DNA from: an uncultured Prevotella sp.
GTDB lineage: Bacteria > Bacteroidota > Bacteroidia > Bacteroidales > Bacteroidaceae
Length of the DNA stretch: 64,000 nt
Assembly (NCBI GenBank): GCA_946614435.1
Contig: CAMOGW010000008.1
Span: forward strand, 1-64,000
Direction: 5' to 3'
In this document: in pieces, positions 24,735-33,103 of the stretch
Layout of the letters: each line of letters starts with the position of its first letter
Position numbering within the stretch: the stretch's first letter is position 1
Notes under the pieces: model-generated
What the model was told of the DNA's origin: nothing
Databases searched by the model: none
What the model saw: only the letters and a program-made list of their open reading frames with translations
Program-made: the position numbers and the translations under genes

Positions 24735-26390
24735 TTATGCTTGGTAAAGATATCGTTTAATACTCTTTTTAGGTGTCTTGGCAAATTCTTCGTGATGCAG
24801 TCGGATGGCCGACAGGCGGCTGTAGGCTGGCAGATGGGCGTTCAGGTCGTGGCGAATCTGCTCCATGATGCCTTCCAGCTCTTGCTGTGTGAACTTCACG
24901 ATCTCGTCCTGATCGGGATAGACCAGCGCCATGAGCTTCTCATGTTCCTGCACCACCACGCTCTCTGCCACCATAGGCATGGAGTTGAGCTTATCCTCTA
25001 TCTCCTCGGGATAGATGTTCTGTCCGCTGGCTCCGAGTATCATGTTCTTGATGCGTCCGCGAATGAAGATGTTGCCGTTGGCATCCATCGTGCCGAGGTC
25101 GCCTGTGTGATACCATCCGTCGGCATCAAGGGCTTCGCGTGTGGCTTCTTCGTTCTTATAGTAGCCCAGCATGACGTTGGTGCCGCGTGCCAAAATCTCG
25201 CCCGGCGTGTTGCGCGGGTCGTTGCTGGCTATGCACACCTCCATGTTGTCGATGGCCTTACCGCACGAACCGGCCACGAACTCGTGCCAGTCGGAATAGC
25301 TGATGAGCGGTGAGCACTCGGTGGCTCCATAGCCCACGGTGATGGGGAAGTTGATGGACAGCAGGAACTGCTCTACCTCCTTGGAGAGGGCAGCACCGCC
25401 CACAATCACCTCGTAGGCCCGTCCGCCAAAGGCTGCATACACCTGTTCGGCGATTTTCTCCTTCACCTTCTTCGACACCACAGGGGTGTTGAGCAACAGG
25501 CGCATGCGGTTGCTCTGAATGATGGGGAATACTTTCTTGCGGATGATTTTCTCGATGATCAATGGCACCGAGATGACCAGTGCGGGCTTGATGTCGGTGA
25601 ATGCCTTTGCAATGAGTGTGGGGGAGGGCAGGCGGTTGAGGAAATAAAGATGGCAACCGTTGCAGAAACCGAAGAGGAACTCGATGCTGAGGCCGTACAT
25701 GTGGGCCATCGGCAGAATGTCGAGCATCGGGTCGCCGGCCTTGACGTGTTTGCCCAGTCGGCGGATACAGAAGTCCACATTGCCCCACAGTCCGCGATAG
25801 GGCAGCATCACGCCCTTGGAGAAGCCCGTAGTGCCGCTGGTGTAGTTGATGAGTGCCAGCTCATGGGGCGTGTCTTCATGATAGCTCACATGCTGCTTGC
25901 GGAAGGCTTTCGGATACTTGGAGCCGAACATGTAGTTCAGATGCTCACGCGCATAGGTGAGCTTCTCTGAGCGCGACACCATGAGCGAGAAGTCGGGAAT
26001 GTTGACGATACCCTCCAGATGGGGCATCTCCTCGGGCACTATCTCCTTGGCTATAAAGTCGCCTACGAACAGGAGCTTCGACTCAGAGTGATTCACGATG
26101 TTGTGAATCTGCTCGGCATTGAACTCGTGGAGTATGGGAACGGCCACTGCCCCGTAAGTGAGCGTGGCGAGAAAAGTGACGGCCCAGTGAGCCGAATTGC
26201 GCCCACAGATGGCAATCTTGTCGCCTTTCGTGACGTGACTGTTTTCAAACAGGATGTGCAGCTTTTCAATCTTTCGTGCCACATCGTGGTACTGGAGGGT
26301 CTGGCCTTGATAGTCGGTCAGTGCGTCAGCATCCCAGTTTTGGATGATAGTCCTCTGTATGTATTGGTTGAAACTTGAACCGGTTTCCAT
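24735..26390 (-). CDS. AMP-dependent long-chain acyl-CoA synthetase, paralog 2
   Basis: A 551-residue protein counting from the ATG at 26390; an upstream in-frame ATG at 26444 would put the coding region over the promoter and is unlikely. Motifs match paralog 1: YTSGTTGFSKGV, YGATECSP, GWYHTGDLG and KTPKKSIKR. The chosen start aligns with paralog 1 (SFNQYIQRTIIQNWD against SFNELIEKSIIENWD). It leads the operon acyl-CoA synthetase 2, acyl-CoA synthetase 1, hydroxyacid dehydrogenase. The promoter at 26414-26421 gives a leader of about 17 bases. Confidence 0.88.
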   Translation of the reverse strand: METGSSFNQYIQRTIIQNWDADALTDYQGQTLQYHDVARKIEKLHILFENSHVTKGDKIAICGRNSAHWAVTFLATLTYGAVAVPILHEFNAEQIHNIVNHSESKLLFVGDFIAKEIVPEEMPHLEGIVNIPDFSLMVSRSEKLTYAREHLNYMFGSKYPKAFRKQHVSYHEDTPHELALINYTSGTTGFSKGVMLPYRGLWGNVDFCIRRLGKHVKAGDPMLDILPMAHMYGLSIEFLFGFCNGCHLYFLNRLPSPTLIAKAFTDIKPALVISVPLIIEKIIRKKVFPIIQSNRMRLLLNTPVVSKKVKEKIAEQVYAAFGGRAYEVIVGGAALSKEVEQFLLSINFPITVGYGATECSPLISYSDWHEFVAGSCGKAIDNMEVCIASNDPRNTPGEILARGTNVMLGYYKNEEATREALDADGWYHTGDLGTMDANGNIFIRGRIKNMILGASGQNIYPEEIEDKLNSMPMVAESVVVQEHEKLMALVYPDQDEIVKFTQQELEGIMEQIRHDLNAHLPAYSRLSAIRLHHEEFAKTPKKSIKRYLYQA

Positions 26391-26413
26391 TGCACAGAAA
26401 TCAAAAATTTGTG

Positions 26414-26445
26414 CAAAGGTAAATTGTTTTCTGCACATCCGCAAA
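26414..26445 (-). promoter_or_regulatory. Promoter of the acyl-CoA synthetase operon
   Basis: On the minus strand TACCTTTG (plus 26414-26421) and TTTG (plus 26442-26445) are 20 bases apart, an exact match to the Bacteroidetes promoter. Transcription should start near 26407, 17 bases before the ATG. Confidence 0.75.
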
Positions 26446-26539
26446 TTTTCTGTGCAGATTTTTATGCTTAAAAGTGTTTAAATGTAATTTAGGTCATATT
26501 TTTCGCCATATTGGTGCCGACTTTAAGTTTTTTTTAGAA

Positions 26540-27745
26540 TTACTCGTCGGTTTTCATGAGATCGCTCATCACCATGTTGCTTACGAAAAGTCCCTTTCGG
26601 GTGAGTCGCAAGTGATGGTCCTGAAGGGTGAGCAGGCGGGTGTCAAGATAGCGCTGGGCTTGTTGCAGGCAGTAGGCACTCTGAGGGGCTGAAAGTTGTG
26701 ACAGACAGAGCCCTTCGCAAGTGCGCAAGGCCGTCATCACCAGGTCGTTGTAGCGTGTGTCGTCATCCAAGTGTTCCTCTTCATGGGCGGGCTGTCCGCT
26801 CTCTATGCCTGCGATGTATTGTTCCAGACTGTCGGTATTCCATCGGCGGCAGTCGCGCCCATTGTAGCTGTGGGCAGCGGCCCCTAACCCGATGTAGGGT
26901 GTCTGGTTCCAATAGCTGCTGTTGTGCTGTGAACGGAAGCCTCGCTTGGCAAAGTTGCTAATCTCGTAGTGCTCGTAGCCCGCAGCGGTGAGGCGGTCTA
27001 TTAGGTCGTCGTACATCTGTAGCTCCGTCTCCTCGTCAATCGGTATATAGCGCGGGTCTTTTGTCTTCAATCGGTCATTTTCGGCTTTCAGCTTAAAGAG
27101 CGGCGTCCCTTCTTCTATCATCAGACAGTAGGCCGACAGATGCTCCACATTGAGGCTCAGGGCTTGCTCAATGTCGGCGTGCCAGTCGTTGAGTGTCTCG
27201 GTGGGAAAGCCGTACATCAGATCGATGCTGATGTTCCCGATGCCGGCTTCGCGCAGCCGACTTACGGCCAGCGGAATCTGTTCTGCCGTGTGGCGACGGC
27301 GCAGAAAGCGTAAGCGCTCGTTGCTGAACGTCTGAACGCCCATTGAAATGCGGTTCACAGGAAGACTCTTCACCAGCTCGGCAAACTCAGGAGTCACGTC
27401 ATCGGGATTGCACTCCATCGTCACCTCGCGCACATGCTCCATCCCGTACACCTTATTTATATATAAGAAGAGCTGCCGCAGTTGGCCCTCTGTCAACTGG
27501 CTCGGTGTACCGCCCCCAAGATAGATGGTCCGTATCGGCTCGTCTTCACATTGCTCTTTCCCTTTCTTGCGTTCCGACGGTTGCAAGCTACCAGAGGTGG
27601 AGCGGGAGGGGGCAGGGTGGAGGCTCATCTCCCTGCACACCGCATCGACATATCGCTGTCGCTGTTCAAGACGGGTAGTGGAGTAGAAGCCGCAGTAGAT
27701 GCAGCGGCTCTTGCAGAAGGGGATGTGAATGTATAGACCTGCCAT
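26540..27745 (-). CDS. hemW: Heme chaperone HemW (radical SAM, oxygen-independent CPO-like)
   Basis: A 401-residue protein counting from the ATG at 27745 (MAGLYIHIPF). Upstream in-frame codons run into the promoter and are rejected. The radical SAM cluster site is CKSRCIYCGF (Cys 11, 15 and 18) and GGGTPSQL follows near residue 80. The lone Cys-Gly-Phe after the cluster is the HemW pattern rather than the true coproporphyrinogen dehydrogenase pattern. HemW binds heme and delivers it to target proteins. Its promoter is at 27773-27804, and no gene is coupled to it. Confidence 0.9.
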   Translation of the reverse strand: MAGLYIHIPFCKSRCIYCGFYSTTRLEQRQRYVDAVCREMSLHPAPSRSTSGSLQPSERKKGKEQCEDEPIRTIYLGGGTPSQLTEGQLRQLFLYINKVYGMEHVREVTMECNPDDVTPEFAELVKSLPVNRISMGVQTFSNERLRFLRRRHTAEQIPLAVSRLREAGIGNISIDLMYGFPTETLNDWHADIEQALSLNVEHLSAYCLMIEEGTPLFKLKAENDRLKTKDPRYIPIDEETELQMYDDLIDRLTAAGYEHYEISNFAKRGFRSQHNSSYWNQTPYIGLGAAAHSYNGRDCRRWNTDSLEQYIAGIESGQPAHEEEHLDDDTRYNDLVMTALRTCEGLCLSQLSAPQSAYCLQQAQRYLDTRLLTLQDHHLRLTRKGLFVSNMVMSDLMKTDE

Positions 27746-27772
27746 AGATGAAATGTTCCGAAAAGTGAGCTG

Positions 27773-27804
27773 CAAAAATACAAAAGAAATGAGAGAAATG
27801 CAAA
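27773..27804 (-). promoter_or_regulatory. Promoter of hemW
   Basis: TATTTTTG (plus 27773-27780, minus strand) and TTTG (plus 27801-27804) are separated by 20 bases. The predicted start is about 21 bases before the ATG at 27745. Confidence 0.65.
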
Positions 27805-27883
27805 TCTTCCATGTCTTTAAAATAAGTGGTACCATGAAATAGGTGAGATAGAATTGATATGAGCGCGAAAAACAATGAAAATA

Positions 27884-27914
27884 TTTGCTGCATCAATATT
27901 TTTTCGTATTTTTG
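27884..27914 (+). promoter_or_regulatory. Promoter of the structured leader and FISUMP gene
   Basis: TTTG at 27884-27887 and TATTTTTG at 27907-27914 are 19 bases apart. The transcript would start near 27921, leaving a leader of about 310 bases that includes the structured region 28046-28161. Confidence 0.65.
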
Positions 27915-28045
27915 CGGTGTGAAACGATGAAAAGCTATCACAGATTATATTGTTGAACCATCTATAATAAAGTTTTGCCTATGGCATAAGACAGATACGA
28001 TAAACAAACATCAAGAACATAACGAGCGTTAAGCTTATGTAGCTT

Positions 28046-28161
28046 CGACCTGGAATCTGGACAATTCCAACCGACAAAGAAGATACATCAGTATAGCGTC
28101 CACGCGGGATAGCGTGGGCATGACTGATTTCTTTGTAGGGCAAGTCCAGAGCCTCAGGTTG
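28046..28161 (+). ncRNA. Nested-stem structured leader RNA
   Basis: Five nested stems can be drawn. CGACCTG (28046-28052) pairs with CAGGTTG (28155-28161). TCTGGAC (28056-28062) pairs with GTCCAGA (28144-28150). ACAAAGAA (28074-28081) pairs with TTCTTTGT (28129-28136). ATCAGT (28087-28092) pairs with ACTGAT (28123-28128). CCACGC (28100-28105) pairs with GCGTGG (28112-28117). TGGAA at 28051-28055 can instead pair with TTCCA at 28065-28069, which would break the two outer stems. It could be a riboswitch-like leader or a separate small RNA. I do not recognise the family. It lies in the gene-free stretch 27746-28229. Confidence 0.6.
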
Positions 28162-28229
28162 AGATCAATATAGTCAGCTCATGCTATTTTTATATTCAAA
28201 TTTTTTATTAATCAAATTACAAGTTATTT

Positions 28230-29012
28230 ATGAAACAAATTAAACTAATTTTCATTTCACTGATTCTGTGGAGTGTTGCACCAATGTTGCAGTCTTGTGA
28301 TAAGAACGACGACGGTAATGATCGACAGCAAGATACAACAATGAACGAGAGTAATAATTCGAATAATGGAGGTGACAACTCAAATGGAGGTGACAACTCA
28401 AATGGAGATGGTAATGGAGGTAATGGAAATGATGATGGTGGAGGCTTCAAGAGTTGCCCAGACTCTAACCACCCCCACATGATAGACCTTGGCCTGCCCA
28501 GCGGCACGAAGTGGGCGTGCTGCAATGTGGGGGCCAGTGCGCCTGAGGACTATGGCAACTACTATGCCTGGGGAGAGACTCAGCCGAAGAGTGTGTATAG
28601 CATGGATAACTATCAGTACTATAATTCTAACACGGGATTTGTGAATATCGGCAGCGACATTGCTGGTACTGGCTATGATGCTGCCACTGCTAATTGGGGC
28701 GCACCTTGGTGCATGCCATCTTTGGCGCAAATAAGGGAACTGCTGAACAATACGACCTCTACTTGGACTACTGAGAACGGAGTATATGGTCGGAAGTTCA
28801 CAGGTCCTAATGGGAACACGATGTTCCTTCCCGCTGCGGGCCGCCGCTGGGATAGTGACTTCAGCTTCGCTGGTTCGGACGGCGTCTATAGGTCGTCGAC
28901 GCTCTACGAGGGCGGCCCGCTCAACGCGTGCTATCTGGTCTTCACCTCTGGGGATGCACTCTGGGGCTACTACAACCGCTACTGCGGTCAATCCGTGCGC
29001 CCTGTGCGTTAG
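28230..29012 (+). CDS. FISUMP-domain lipoprotein
   Basis: A 260-residue lipoprotein: a type II signal peptide ends in the lipobox LQSC (Cys about 21). A low-complexity Asn/Gly/Asp spacer follows (residues 30-72). The folded domain starts HPHMIDLGLPSGTKWACCNVG, the hallmark of the Fibrobacter-succinogenes-major-paralogous (FISUMP) family, and later shows WGAPWCMPSLAQIREL and GRRWD. These are surface lipoproteins with lectin-like or unknown function, often present in many copies in Prevotella. The spacer DNA carries an exact 18-base tandem duplication at 28368-28403. A long structured leader precedes it and a 39-bp hairpin follows. Confidence 0.85.
   Translation: MKQIKLIFISLILWSVAPMLQSCDKNDDGNDRQQDTTMNESNNSNNGGDNSNGGDNSNGDGNGGNGNDDGGGFKSCPDSNHPHMIDLGLPSGTKWACCNVGASAPEDYGNYYAWGETQPKSVYSMDNYQYYNSNTGFVNIGSDIAGTGYDAATANWGAPWCMPSLAQIRELLNNTTSTWTTENGVYGRKFTGPNGNTMFLPAAGRRWDSDFSFAGSDGVYRSSTLYEGGPLNACYLVFTSGDALWGYYNRYCGQSVRPVR
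28368..28403 (+). repeat. 18-bp tandem duplication in the lipoprotein spacer
   Basis: Two exact copies of an 18-base unit (starts GGAGGTGACAAC) encode Gly-Gly-Asp-Asn-Ser-Asn in the linker after the lipobox. In-frame units make linker length a candidate for strain variation. Confidence 0.85.
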
Positions 29013-29041
29013 AACTGAAAAGCATCCTTCCCCAACTCGCA

Positions 29042-29129
29042 TTTCATAAAGTAATCTATTCCTTGCGGTGAGGCGGGACCACAAAGGTCCCATTCAGCCT
29101 CACGGTGAGGAATAGATTACTTTATGAAA
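29042..29129. terminator. Very long hairpin between convergent genes
   Basis: Perfect 22-base arms (29042-29063 and 29108-29129) continue inward as GTGAGGC with GCCTCAC (29068-29074, 29097-29103) and GGGACC with GGTCCC (29075-29080, 29086-29091), closing on an ACAAA loop. It lies between the convergent FISUMP and DUF4143 genes, so a bidirectional terminator is the simplest reading. The stem of roughly 37 bp is far longer than needed, and there is no strong T tract. Confidence 0.7.
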
Positions 29130-29191
29130 AACTGGGCGAGGCGAACTCTTTCTGTCCTTACAAGTATTTTCCTGACGATGTGCTTGTTCTG

Positions 29192-30409
29192 TTATAGTGC
29201 TTCTTTCGTGAGGAAATCTTGGAGGTGTATCTGGATGATGCCAGGATAGGCAGAAGTTGCGAAATAGTCGTCCATTGTGACAACATACTTTGGGTAGTTG
29301 TCCTTGATGGCAGCCAGATTGCCAAATTCACGGGAGATGACTTCATCAGAGGATAGCAGATAGGCCACTTGAACGTATATCTTCTGCTGGTCTTTAATTG
29401 CTATGAAATCCACTTCCTTATTCCATAGTTTCCCAACGTAAACGTCGTAATCTCTGGCTTTCAGTTCGTGGAAGACCGCATTCTCCATTAACTTGTTGAT
29501 GTCGGTTCGAATATTAACGTTGCGAAGAGCATTGCGGATACCGAAGTCCTCGAAATAGAACTTTTCACCAATTTCAAAAATCTTCATGCCGTGAACCTCG
29601 GCGCGCGACACACGATAGATGAGAAAGGCATCACAAAGTCCCTTGATGTAATTTTGTAGAGCCGGTATCGAGATGCTCATGCCTTGTGATTTCAGGAAAT
29701 CACTGATGTTTTTTGCCGAAAATGTAGCACCCACATTGTCGGCCAGATAACTGACAAGAGATTCTAAGAACTGGATGTTTCGGATGGAGAGGCGGGAGAC
29801 GATGTCCTTTAGCAAAATAGTGGAATAAATGTTTTGCAAGTATTCGAATGTGATTTCACGTTCTTTAGGCAAGTTGACAAGAAACGGCATGCCGCCACGC
29901 AGTAAGTATTCGTGAAGAGATTCATGGGAGGAGGGGAGACGGTTGAATTGTAGGTATTCACGAAATGTGAGGGCATGTACGTGTATGGCTATATGTCTGC
30001 CAGATAGATAGGTTGACAATTCACCAGACAACAGATAGGCGTTGCTGCCACTGCAATAGATGTCGCATTGCCCTTCATTGAGCAAGCTTCTAAGGCATAA
30101 TTCAAAATGTTGAATCTCCTGCACCTCATCAATGAAAAGATAATTTTTCTGGTTCTTTGCCAAATGTTGCTTTACATAGTTGTTCAGTTCTTGTTCATCA
30201 GTCAGTGACGAAAACTCTAATCGTTCCTTGTCAATGAAGATGATATTGGCCTGGGGATTGTTTGAGAGAATTTCATCGGAAATCTGACGCATGACGTAGC
30301 TCTTCCCAACGCGTCTTTGACCAATAAAAACCTTGATGAGTGGTTTGTCAATATAAGGTCTCACCTTATTAATATAATAGGGCCTGCTGATATAAGTGTT
30401 TTCGAACAT
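29192..30409 (-). CDS. AAA/DUF4143 ATP-binding protein
   Basis: A 405-residue protein. Walker A is GQRRVGKSY (30-38), with FIDEVQEI as Walker B near 95. The C-terminal DUF4143 portion includes a restriction-endonuclease-like core (HELKARDYDVYVGKLWNKEVDF). This is a very common Bacteroidales family, present in many paralogs. Function is unknown and often labelled ATPase or transcriptional. It is transcribed alone from a -7 element at 30435-30442 and faces the FISUMP gene across the long hairpin. Confidence 0.88.
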   Translation of the reverse strand: MFENTYISRPYYINKVRPYIDKPLIKVFIGQRRVGKSYVMRQISDEILSNNPQANIIFIDKERLEFSSLTDEQELNNYVKQHLAKNQKNYLFIDEVQEIQHFELCLRSLLNEGQCDIYCSGSNAYLLSGELSTYLSGRHIAIHVHALTFREYLQFNRLPSSHESLHEYLLRGGMPFLVNLPKEREITFEYLQNIYSTILLKDIVSRLSIRNIQFLESLVSYLADNVGATFSAKNISDFLKSQGMSISIPALQNYIKGLCDAFLIYRVSRAEVHGMKIFEIGEKFYFEDFGIRNALRNVNIRTDINKLMENAVFHELKARDYDVYVGKLWNKEVDFIAIKDQQKIYVQVAYLLSSDEVISREFGNLAAIKDNYPKYVVTMDDYFATSAYPGIIQIHLQDFLTKEAL

Positions 30410-30434
30410 ATCTATATATACTTAAAACTTTTCG

Positions 30435-30442
30435 CAAAAATA
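30435..30442 (-). promoter_or_regulatory. -7 element of the DUF4143 gene
   Basis: TATTTTTG on the minus strand, 25 bases before the ATG at 30409. The gene-free stretch 30410-30726 also holds the direct repeats at 30536-30583 and the EF-G2 promoter. Confidence 0.5.
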
Positions 30443-30535
30443 ATAAAAAATCTAAGTATGAATTAAACTTTTAAATAGATAAAGGAAAGTTTTAGTTATA
30501 ATTAACGATAAAGAGTGAGAATTGTACAAATAAAT

Positions 30536-30583
30536 CCAAATTCGGAGGATGCTTTTGCAAAATAATTACCAAATTCGGAGGAT
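30536..30583. repeat. 15-bp direct repeat pair upstream of EF-G2
   Basis: CCAAATTCGGAGGAT occurs exactly at 30536-30550 and 30569-30583, 33 bases apart (three helical turns). The pair lies between the two divergent promoters, about 70 bases upstream of the EF-G2 -7 element, as expected for a transcription activator site. Confidence 0.55.
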
Positions 30584-30648
30584 ATGTTTCATAATGGGCT
30601 ACTCAAAATGTGGAGCGCAATTCCTAATTTTTTTTAATATTTCCTTGC

Positions 30649-30656
30649 TACCTTTG
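30649..30656 (+). promoter_or_regulatory. -7 promoter element of EF-G2
   Basis: TACCTTTG matches the consensus exactly. The predicted leader to the ATG at 30727 is about 65 bases. There is no good TTTG at the -33 position, consistent with dependence on an activator. Confidence 0.65.
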
Positions 30657-30726
30657 GTCGTTTGATGCAAATTGACTAATTTAGAGGCCGTTTACGAATA
30701 ACCTATTAACTTAAAACCATAAAACG

Positions 30727-32886
30727 ATGAAAGTTTATCAAACTAATGAAATCAAAAACATTGCACTCATTGGCAGTGCGGGTAGCGGCAAGACTACTCT
30801 TGCCGAAGCAATGGTCTATGAAGCTGGCATCATCAAACGCCGTGGCACAGTAGAAGGTAAGAACACCATGAGCGACTACTTCCCCGTGGAACAGGAATAT
30901 GGCTATAGCGTATTCTCGACGGTCTTCCATGTGGAATGGAACAATAAGAAACTGAACATCATTGACTGCCCGGGCTCTGACGACTTCGTGGGTGGTGCCA
31001 TCACCGCTCTGAACGTGACCGACCAGGCCGTTATTCTGATTAACGGGCAGTATGGTCCCGAGGTGGGCACTCAGAATGCCTTCCGCTATACCGACAAGCT
31101 CAGCAAGCCTGTCATTTTCCTTGTGAATCAGCTCGACAAGGAGCATTGCGACTTTGACGTATTGCTGCACAACATGAAGGAAATTTACGGTGACAAGTGC
31201 GTACCCGTTCAATATCCTATTACTACTGGCCCTAACTTCAATGCCGTAATCGACGTGCTGCTCATGAAGAAGTATTCATGGAAGCCTGAGGGCGGCGCTC
31301 CCATCATCGAGGATATTCCTGCTGAGGAGATGGATAAGGCCAAAGAGATGCACGCTGCCCTGGTGGAGGCTGCTGCAGCCAATGACGACACGCTGATGGA
31401 GAAGTTCTTCGAGAGCGAGAGCCTCACTGAGGACGAGATGCGTGAAGGCATTCGCAAGGGGTTGGTTACACGTTCTATCTTCCCCGTGTTCTGCGTGTGC
31501 GCAGGTAAGGATATGGGCGTTCGCCGTCTGATGGAGTTCTTGGGCAACGTGGTGCCTTTCGTGAGCGAGATGCCGAAGGTGCGCAACACGCGTGGCGAGG
31601 AAGTCACTCCCGACAGCGCTGGTCCTACTTCGCTCTATTTCTTCAAGACGGGCGTAGAGCCTCACATCGGCGAAGTGAGCTACTTCAAGGTGATGAGTGG
31701 TTCGGTGAAGAGCGGCGACGATCTGACCAACGCCGACCGTGGCTCGAAGGAACGTATCGGCACCATCTATGCATGTGCCGGAGCTAACCGTATTCCTGTT
31801 GACCAGATGAATGCAGGTGACATTGGCTGCACCGTGAAGCTGAAAGACGTGAAGACGGGCAACGCTCTGAACGGTAAGGACTGCGAGTGGCGCTACGACT
31901 TTATTAAGTATCCTAACTCGAAGTATTCACGTGCCATCAAGGCTGTGAACGAGGGTGAGACTGAGAAGATGATGTCGGCCCTGACCAAGATGCGTCAGGA
32001 GGACCCCACATGGGTGGTTGAGCAGTCGAAAGAGCTCCGTCAGATTATCGTTCACGGACAGGGTGAGTTCCACTTGCGCACGCTGAAGTGGCGTTTAGAG
32101 AATAACGAGAAGATCAATATCGAGTATCTGGAGCCGAAGATTCCATATCGTGAGACCATTACGAAGATGGCTCGTGCCGACTATCGTCACAAGAAACAGT
32201 CGGGTGGTGCCGGTCAGTTCGGTGAGGTGCACTTGATTGTGGAGCCCTACGCTGAGGGTATGCCCGATCCTACATCGTTTACCATCAACGGTCAGGAGTT
32301 CAAGATGAACATCAAGTCGAAGGAAGAGAAAGACCTGGAGTGGGGCGGCAAGCTCGTATTCATCAACTCAGTGGTGGGTGGCGCTATTGATATGCGCTTC
32401 ATGCCTGCTATTCTGAAGGGTGTGATGGAGCGCATGGAGCGTGGCCCGCTGACGGGTTCGTATGCTCGCGACGTTCGCGTCATTGTGTATGACGGCAAGA
32501 TGCACCCCGTTGACTCTAACGAGCTTTCGTTCATGCTGGCTGCCCGCAATGCCTTCTCGGCTGCCTTCCGCGAGGCCGGTCCTAAGGTGCTGGAGCCTAT
32601 CTATGATCTGGAAGTCTATGTACCTGCCGACTACATGGGCGACGTGATGAGTGACCTGCAGGGTCGTCGCGCCATCATCATGGGCATGGACAGCGAGGCC
32701 GGCTATCAGAAGCTCTCTGCCAAGATTCCTCTCAAGGAACTGTCTAACTACTCTATCGCCCTGAGCTCCATCACTGGCGGTCGTGCTTCGTTCTCAACGA
32801 AGTTTGCCTCTTATGAGCTCGTGCCGAACGACATCCAGCAGCAGCTTATCAAGGAGCACGAAGCTGAGATGAAGGATGAGGAATAA
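30727..32886 (+). CDS. fusA2: Elongation factor G paralog EF-G2 with altered GTPase motifs
   Basis: A 719-residue EF-G-like translocation factor. The G domain is divergent. G1 is GSAGSGKTT (16-24) in place of the usual AHIDAGKTT. The G2/switch I region reads SDYFPVEQEYGYSV without RGITI. G3 is DCPGSDDF (80-87), with Ser84 where canonical EF-G has the catalytic His. G4 is NQLD. Domains II-V look complete (YRETITKMARADYRHKKQSGGAGQFG). This matches the Bacteroides EF-G2 type (BT2167), reported to support translation under carbon limitation without GTP hydrolysis. It is a single-gene unit, followed by a strong terminator. Confidence 0.88.
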   Translation: MKVYQTNEIKNIALIGSAGSGKTTLAEAMVYEAGIIKRRGTVEGKNTMSDYFPVEQEYGYSVFSTVFHVEWNNKKLNIIDCPGSDDFVGGAITALNVTDQAVILINGQYGPEVGTQNAFRYTDKLSKPVIFLVNQLDKEHCDFDVLLHNMKEIYGDKCVPVQYPITTGPNFNAVIDVLLMKKYSWKPEGGAPIIEDIPAEEMDKAKEMHAALVEAAAANDDTLMEKFFESESLTEDEMREGIRKGLVTRSIFPVFCVCAGKDMGVRRLMEFLGNVVPFVSEMPKVRNTRGEEVTPDSAGPTSLYFFKTGVEPHIGEVSYFKVMSGSVKSGDDLTNADRGSKERIGTIYACAGANRIPVDQMNAGDIGCTVKLKDVKTGNALNGKDCEWRYDFIKYPNSKYSRAIKAVNEGETEKMMSALTKMRQEDPTWVVEQSKELRQIIVHGQGEFHLRTLKWRLENNEKINIEYLEPKIPYRETITKMARADYRHKKQSGGAGQFGEVHLIVEPYAEGMPDPTSFTINGQEFKMNIKSKEEKDLEWGGKLVFINSVVGGAIDMRFMPAILKGVMERMERGPLTGSYARDVRVIVYDGKMHPVDSNELSFMLAARNAFSAAFREAGPKVLEPIYDLEVYVPADYMGDVMSDLQGRRAIIMGMDSEAGYQKLSAKIPLKELSNYSIALSSITGGRASFSTKFASYELVPNDIQQQLIKEHEAEMKDEE

Positions 32887-32916
32887 GAGATAGCGGACTA
32901 TCATCCGAATAGAAAG

Positions 32917-32960
32917 ATGCCCTGACACTCCGTCAAAAGTGTCAGGGCATTTATTTTGTA
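32917..32960 (+). terminator. Intrinsic terminator of EF-G2
   Basis: ATGCCCTGACACT (32917-32929) pairs perfectly with AGTGTCAGGGCAT (32938-32950), an 8-base loop, followed by TTATTTTGT. It is 30 bases after the EF-G2 stop. Confidence 0.9.
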
Positions 32961-32963
32961 CTC

Positions 32964-33103
32964 GTTCCTTAGGATGCTTTCCTTATGCAGAAGTCTTTGT
33001 TCCTAAGGATGCTTTGCTTATGCAAAAGTCTTTGTTCCTAAGAATGCTTTGCTTATGCAGATGTCTCTGTTCCTAAGAATGCTTTGCTTATGTAGAGAGA
33101 CTC
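32964..33103. repeat. Four 35-bp tandem repeats running into the end of fcl
   Basis: Four consecutive 35-base units start at 32964, 32999, 33034 and 33069, each beginning GTTCCTNAG and containing GCTTATG. The last unit overlaps the stop (33088-33090) and final codons of fcl, so the array seems to have grown from the 3' end of that gene. Confidence 0.85.

Noticed and set aside
26540..27745. Oxygen-independent coproporphyrinogen III dehydrogenase (HemN)
   Set aside because: The cluster motif lacks the extra Cys (CxxxCxxC followed by GF), and the length fits HemW.
30727..32886. TetQ/TetM-type ribosomal protection protein
   Set aside because: The G domain differs in ways typical of EF-G2, and the N-terminus and domain layout do not follow Tet proteins.
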